Shown here: piece after piece, positions 62,801 through 64,000 of the stretch
Position numbering within the stretch: the first letter of the stretch is position 1
Layout of the letters: each line of letters starts with the position of its first letter
Source of the DNA: Lachnospiraceae bacterium
Lineage (GTDB): Bacteria; Bacteroidota; Bacteroidia; Bacteroidales; Muribaculaceae
Direction of reading: 5' to 3'
Assembly: GCA_023663655.1 (NCBI GenBank)
Contig: JAMPGZ010000001.1
Location: forward strand, 479,477-543,476
DNA length: 64,000 bases
Notes under the pieces: generated by a model
Databases searched by the model: none
Seen by the model: the letters and a program-made list of their open reading frames with translations, nothing else
Told to the model about the DNA's origin: nothing
Made by a program: the position numbers and the translations under genes

Positions 62801-63805
62801 ATGAAAATAATATCCAAAATTACGCTTACTGCCTTGATAGCGTTGATTATAACCGCCTGTGACTCACAAAAACCGTTTCGCACGGTTCAAGGAATGGTGT
62901 GGAATACAATGTATCACATAACCTACGCGTCCAACGTGTCGCTCGACGATTCCATACAGGCTGTGATGAAGCAGGTAGACAACTCGCTCTCCGTGTTCAA
63001 CGATTCCTCGCTCGTGAGTCTTGTGAACAGAACCGATTCCGTCCCCGTGGACTCCCTGTTTGAAAGAGTGTTTCTCGAATCACAGGCAATAAACCGCATC
63101 AGTTCCGGAGCTTTCGACCCCACGGTAGGACCGCTTATCGAAATGTGGGGGTTCGGAAAAAATAAAAAAGTCGACCGCACGCCATCCGACCGGGAAATTG
63201 ACTCGGTGAGAATGACCGTGGGAATCAACGAATGCCATATTGAGGAGGGGCGTATCATTAAAAAATCGCCCGACACTAAATTCAACTTCAGCGCCATCGC
63301 CAAAGGCTACGGATGTGACCTCATCGGCGACATGATGCGGAGAAACGGTGTCAAAAGCTACATGATAGAGATAGGCGGAGAAATCGCCCTCAGCGGCAAA
63401 AGCCCGCACGGTGGCAAATGGAGAATCATGGTCGATGCCCCCATCCAAAACAGCGACTCCATCATTCACGAGCAGATGACAATTATCGAAGTCGACTCAT
63501 GCGGCATAGCAACCTCAGGAAACTACCGCAACTACCATGTGATCGACGGCACTGCGATGGGGCACTCCATCGATCCATTCAACGGACGCCCCGCCGTAAC
63601 CACGATTCTGTCGGCTACCGTCATCGCGCCACGGTGCCTCACCGCCGACGCTCTCGCCACGGCATGTATGATCATGCCCCTCGACAGCGCTATTGCCATG
63701 ATTGAACGGACCCCGGGGGCAGCCGCGCTTTTTGTAACGGCGACCCACAATGCAGAGTGGGGTCTTCACACCACCTCACGCTTCCCTACACTGCTCAACA
63801 ACTAA
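62801..63805 (+). CDS. apbE: FAD:protein FMN transferase (ApbE)
   Basis: The 334-residue lipoprotein has lipobox LIITAC (Cys about 20). ApbE motifs are WNTMYHITYAS, SSGAFDPTVGPLIEMWGFG, FNFSAIAKGYGCDLIGDMM, IEIGGEIALSG and the late HSIDPFNGRPA. It covalently attaches FMN to Na+-NQR/Rnf-type subunits on the periplasmic side. None of those subunits is in this window. No strong promoter was seen. Confidence 0.95.
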   Translation: MKIISKITLTALIALIITACDSQKPFRTVQGMVWNTMYHITYASNVSLDDSIQAVMKQVDNSLSVFNDSSLVSLVNRTDSVPVDSLFERVFLESQAINRISSGAFDPTVGPLIEMWGFGKNKKVDRTPSDREIDSVRMTVGINECHIEEGRIIKKSPDTKFNFSAIAKGYGCDLIGDMMRRNGVKSYMIEIGGEIALSGKSPHGGKWRIMVDAPIQNSDSIIHEQMTIIEVDSCGIATSGNYRNYHVIDGTAMGHSIDPFNGRPAVTTILSATVIAPRCLTADALATACMIMPLDSAIAMIERTPGAAALFVTATHNAEWGLHTTSRFPTLLNN

Positions 63806-63955
63806 CGACGTTTTCAAATATGCGGATGTGGCAATGCTCTTGTCGGTGTGAACCGCAAGAGTACAATTATGAGCGTTTTTTTTGTGAACAAGGGGGTGTC
63901 ATCCGGAGCTCTCGGAGAGTATGGGGAATGAATGCGTATCCCCGTATCCGGTAGT

Positions 63956-63977
63956 GACGGCAGCTTCGTGTTGGTGG
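63956..63977. repeat. Short dispersed repeat at the window end
   Basis: It matches 9885-9906 at 19 of 22 positions (GACrrrrGCTTCGTGTTGGTGG core). The stretch after apbE (63806-64000) has no gene and no clear terminator. The repeat may continue beyond the window. Confidence 0.35.
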
Positions 63978-64000
63978 TCTGTGCACATTGATTAATGGAC

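Overview
The window reads as chromosome of a Bacteroidales bacterium, most likely a gut Muribaculaceae-type genome. This is inferred from gene content, not from a marker gene. Evidence includes BspA-like leucine-rich-repeat proteins, many SpII lipoproteins, DUF4369, DUF4271, DUF5723 and 6-bladed beta-propeller families, a Bacteroidetes-style ilv operon with an embedded acyl-ACP thioesterase, and repeated Bacteroidetes promoters (TTTG, 19-20 nt, TAnnTTTG). There is no rRNA, prophage, insertion sequence or CRISPR array. One tRNA (Gln, TTG) is present.

Layout. 1-4.6 kb: two near-identical tandem LRR surface-protein genes, the first cut by the window edge. 5.3-9.6 kb: lipoprotein, RsmI-like methyltransferase, YycJ-like hydrolase, outer-membrane protein, YhcH-family protein. 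9.7-10.7 kb: mostly non-coding, with palindromic repeats and tRNA-Gln. 10.75-14.5 kb: acyltransferase, sigma-54 activator, LptE, TPR protein and SecG, an envelope/secretion operon. 14.7-19.2 kb: TlpA-like thioredoxin lipoprotein/periplasmic protein and a two-gene, order-reversed version of a normally single MG2/TonB-plug protein. 19.4-23.5 kb: Lrp and AraC regulators, SurE, EFR1 ferredoxin, Smr protein. 23.9-29.2 kb: an A+T-rich defence island (Mrr endonuclease, a frameshifted small membrane protein, a 1249-residue SIR2 protein, RhuM and other remnants). 29.4-33.5 kb: ribE, LOG, DUF4271, hemD, rnpA, yidD, tatD. 33.5-38.5 kb: secreted and outer-membrane proteins and a TPR membrane regulator. 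38.5-40.6 kb: a 2.2 kb non-coding region with a possible sRNA and a duplicated block full of GTACGGA/TCCGTAC palindromes.

40.7-46.8 kb holds ilvD-ilvB-ilvN-thioesterase-ilvC behind a promoter and a leader that looks like a complete attenuator: a 24-residue peptide rich in Leu, Ile and Val, plus mutually exclusive hairpins. A hemerythrin-LuxR regulator lies just upstream. 48.1-49.7 kb: two FKBP isomerases. 49.8-57.0 kb: five beta-propeller lipoproteins sharing promoters, leaders and C-termini but differing in the middle, separated by composite palindromic repeats. 57.7-63.8 kb: an HD protein coupled to ilvE, DUF5723, a large lipoprotein and ApbE.

The strongest candidates for something new are the SIR2/Mrr island, the ilv attenuator, the duplicated palindrome array, and the permuted split of the MG2/plug protein.
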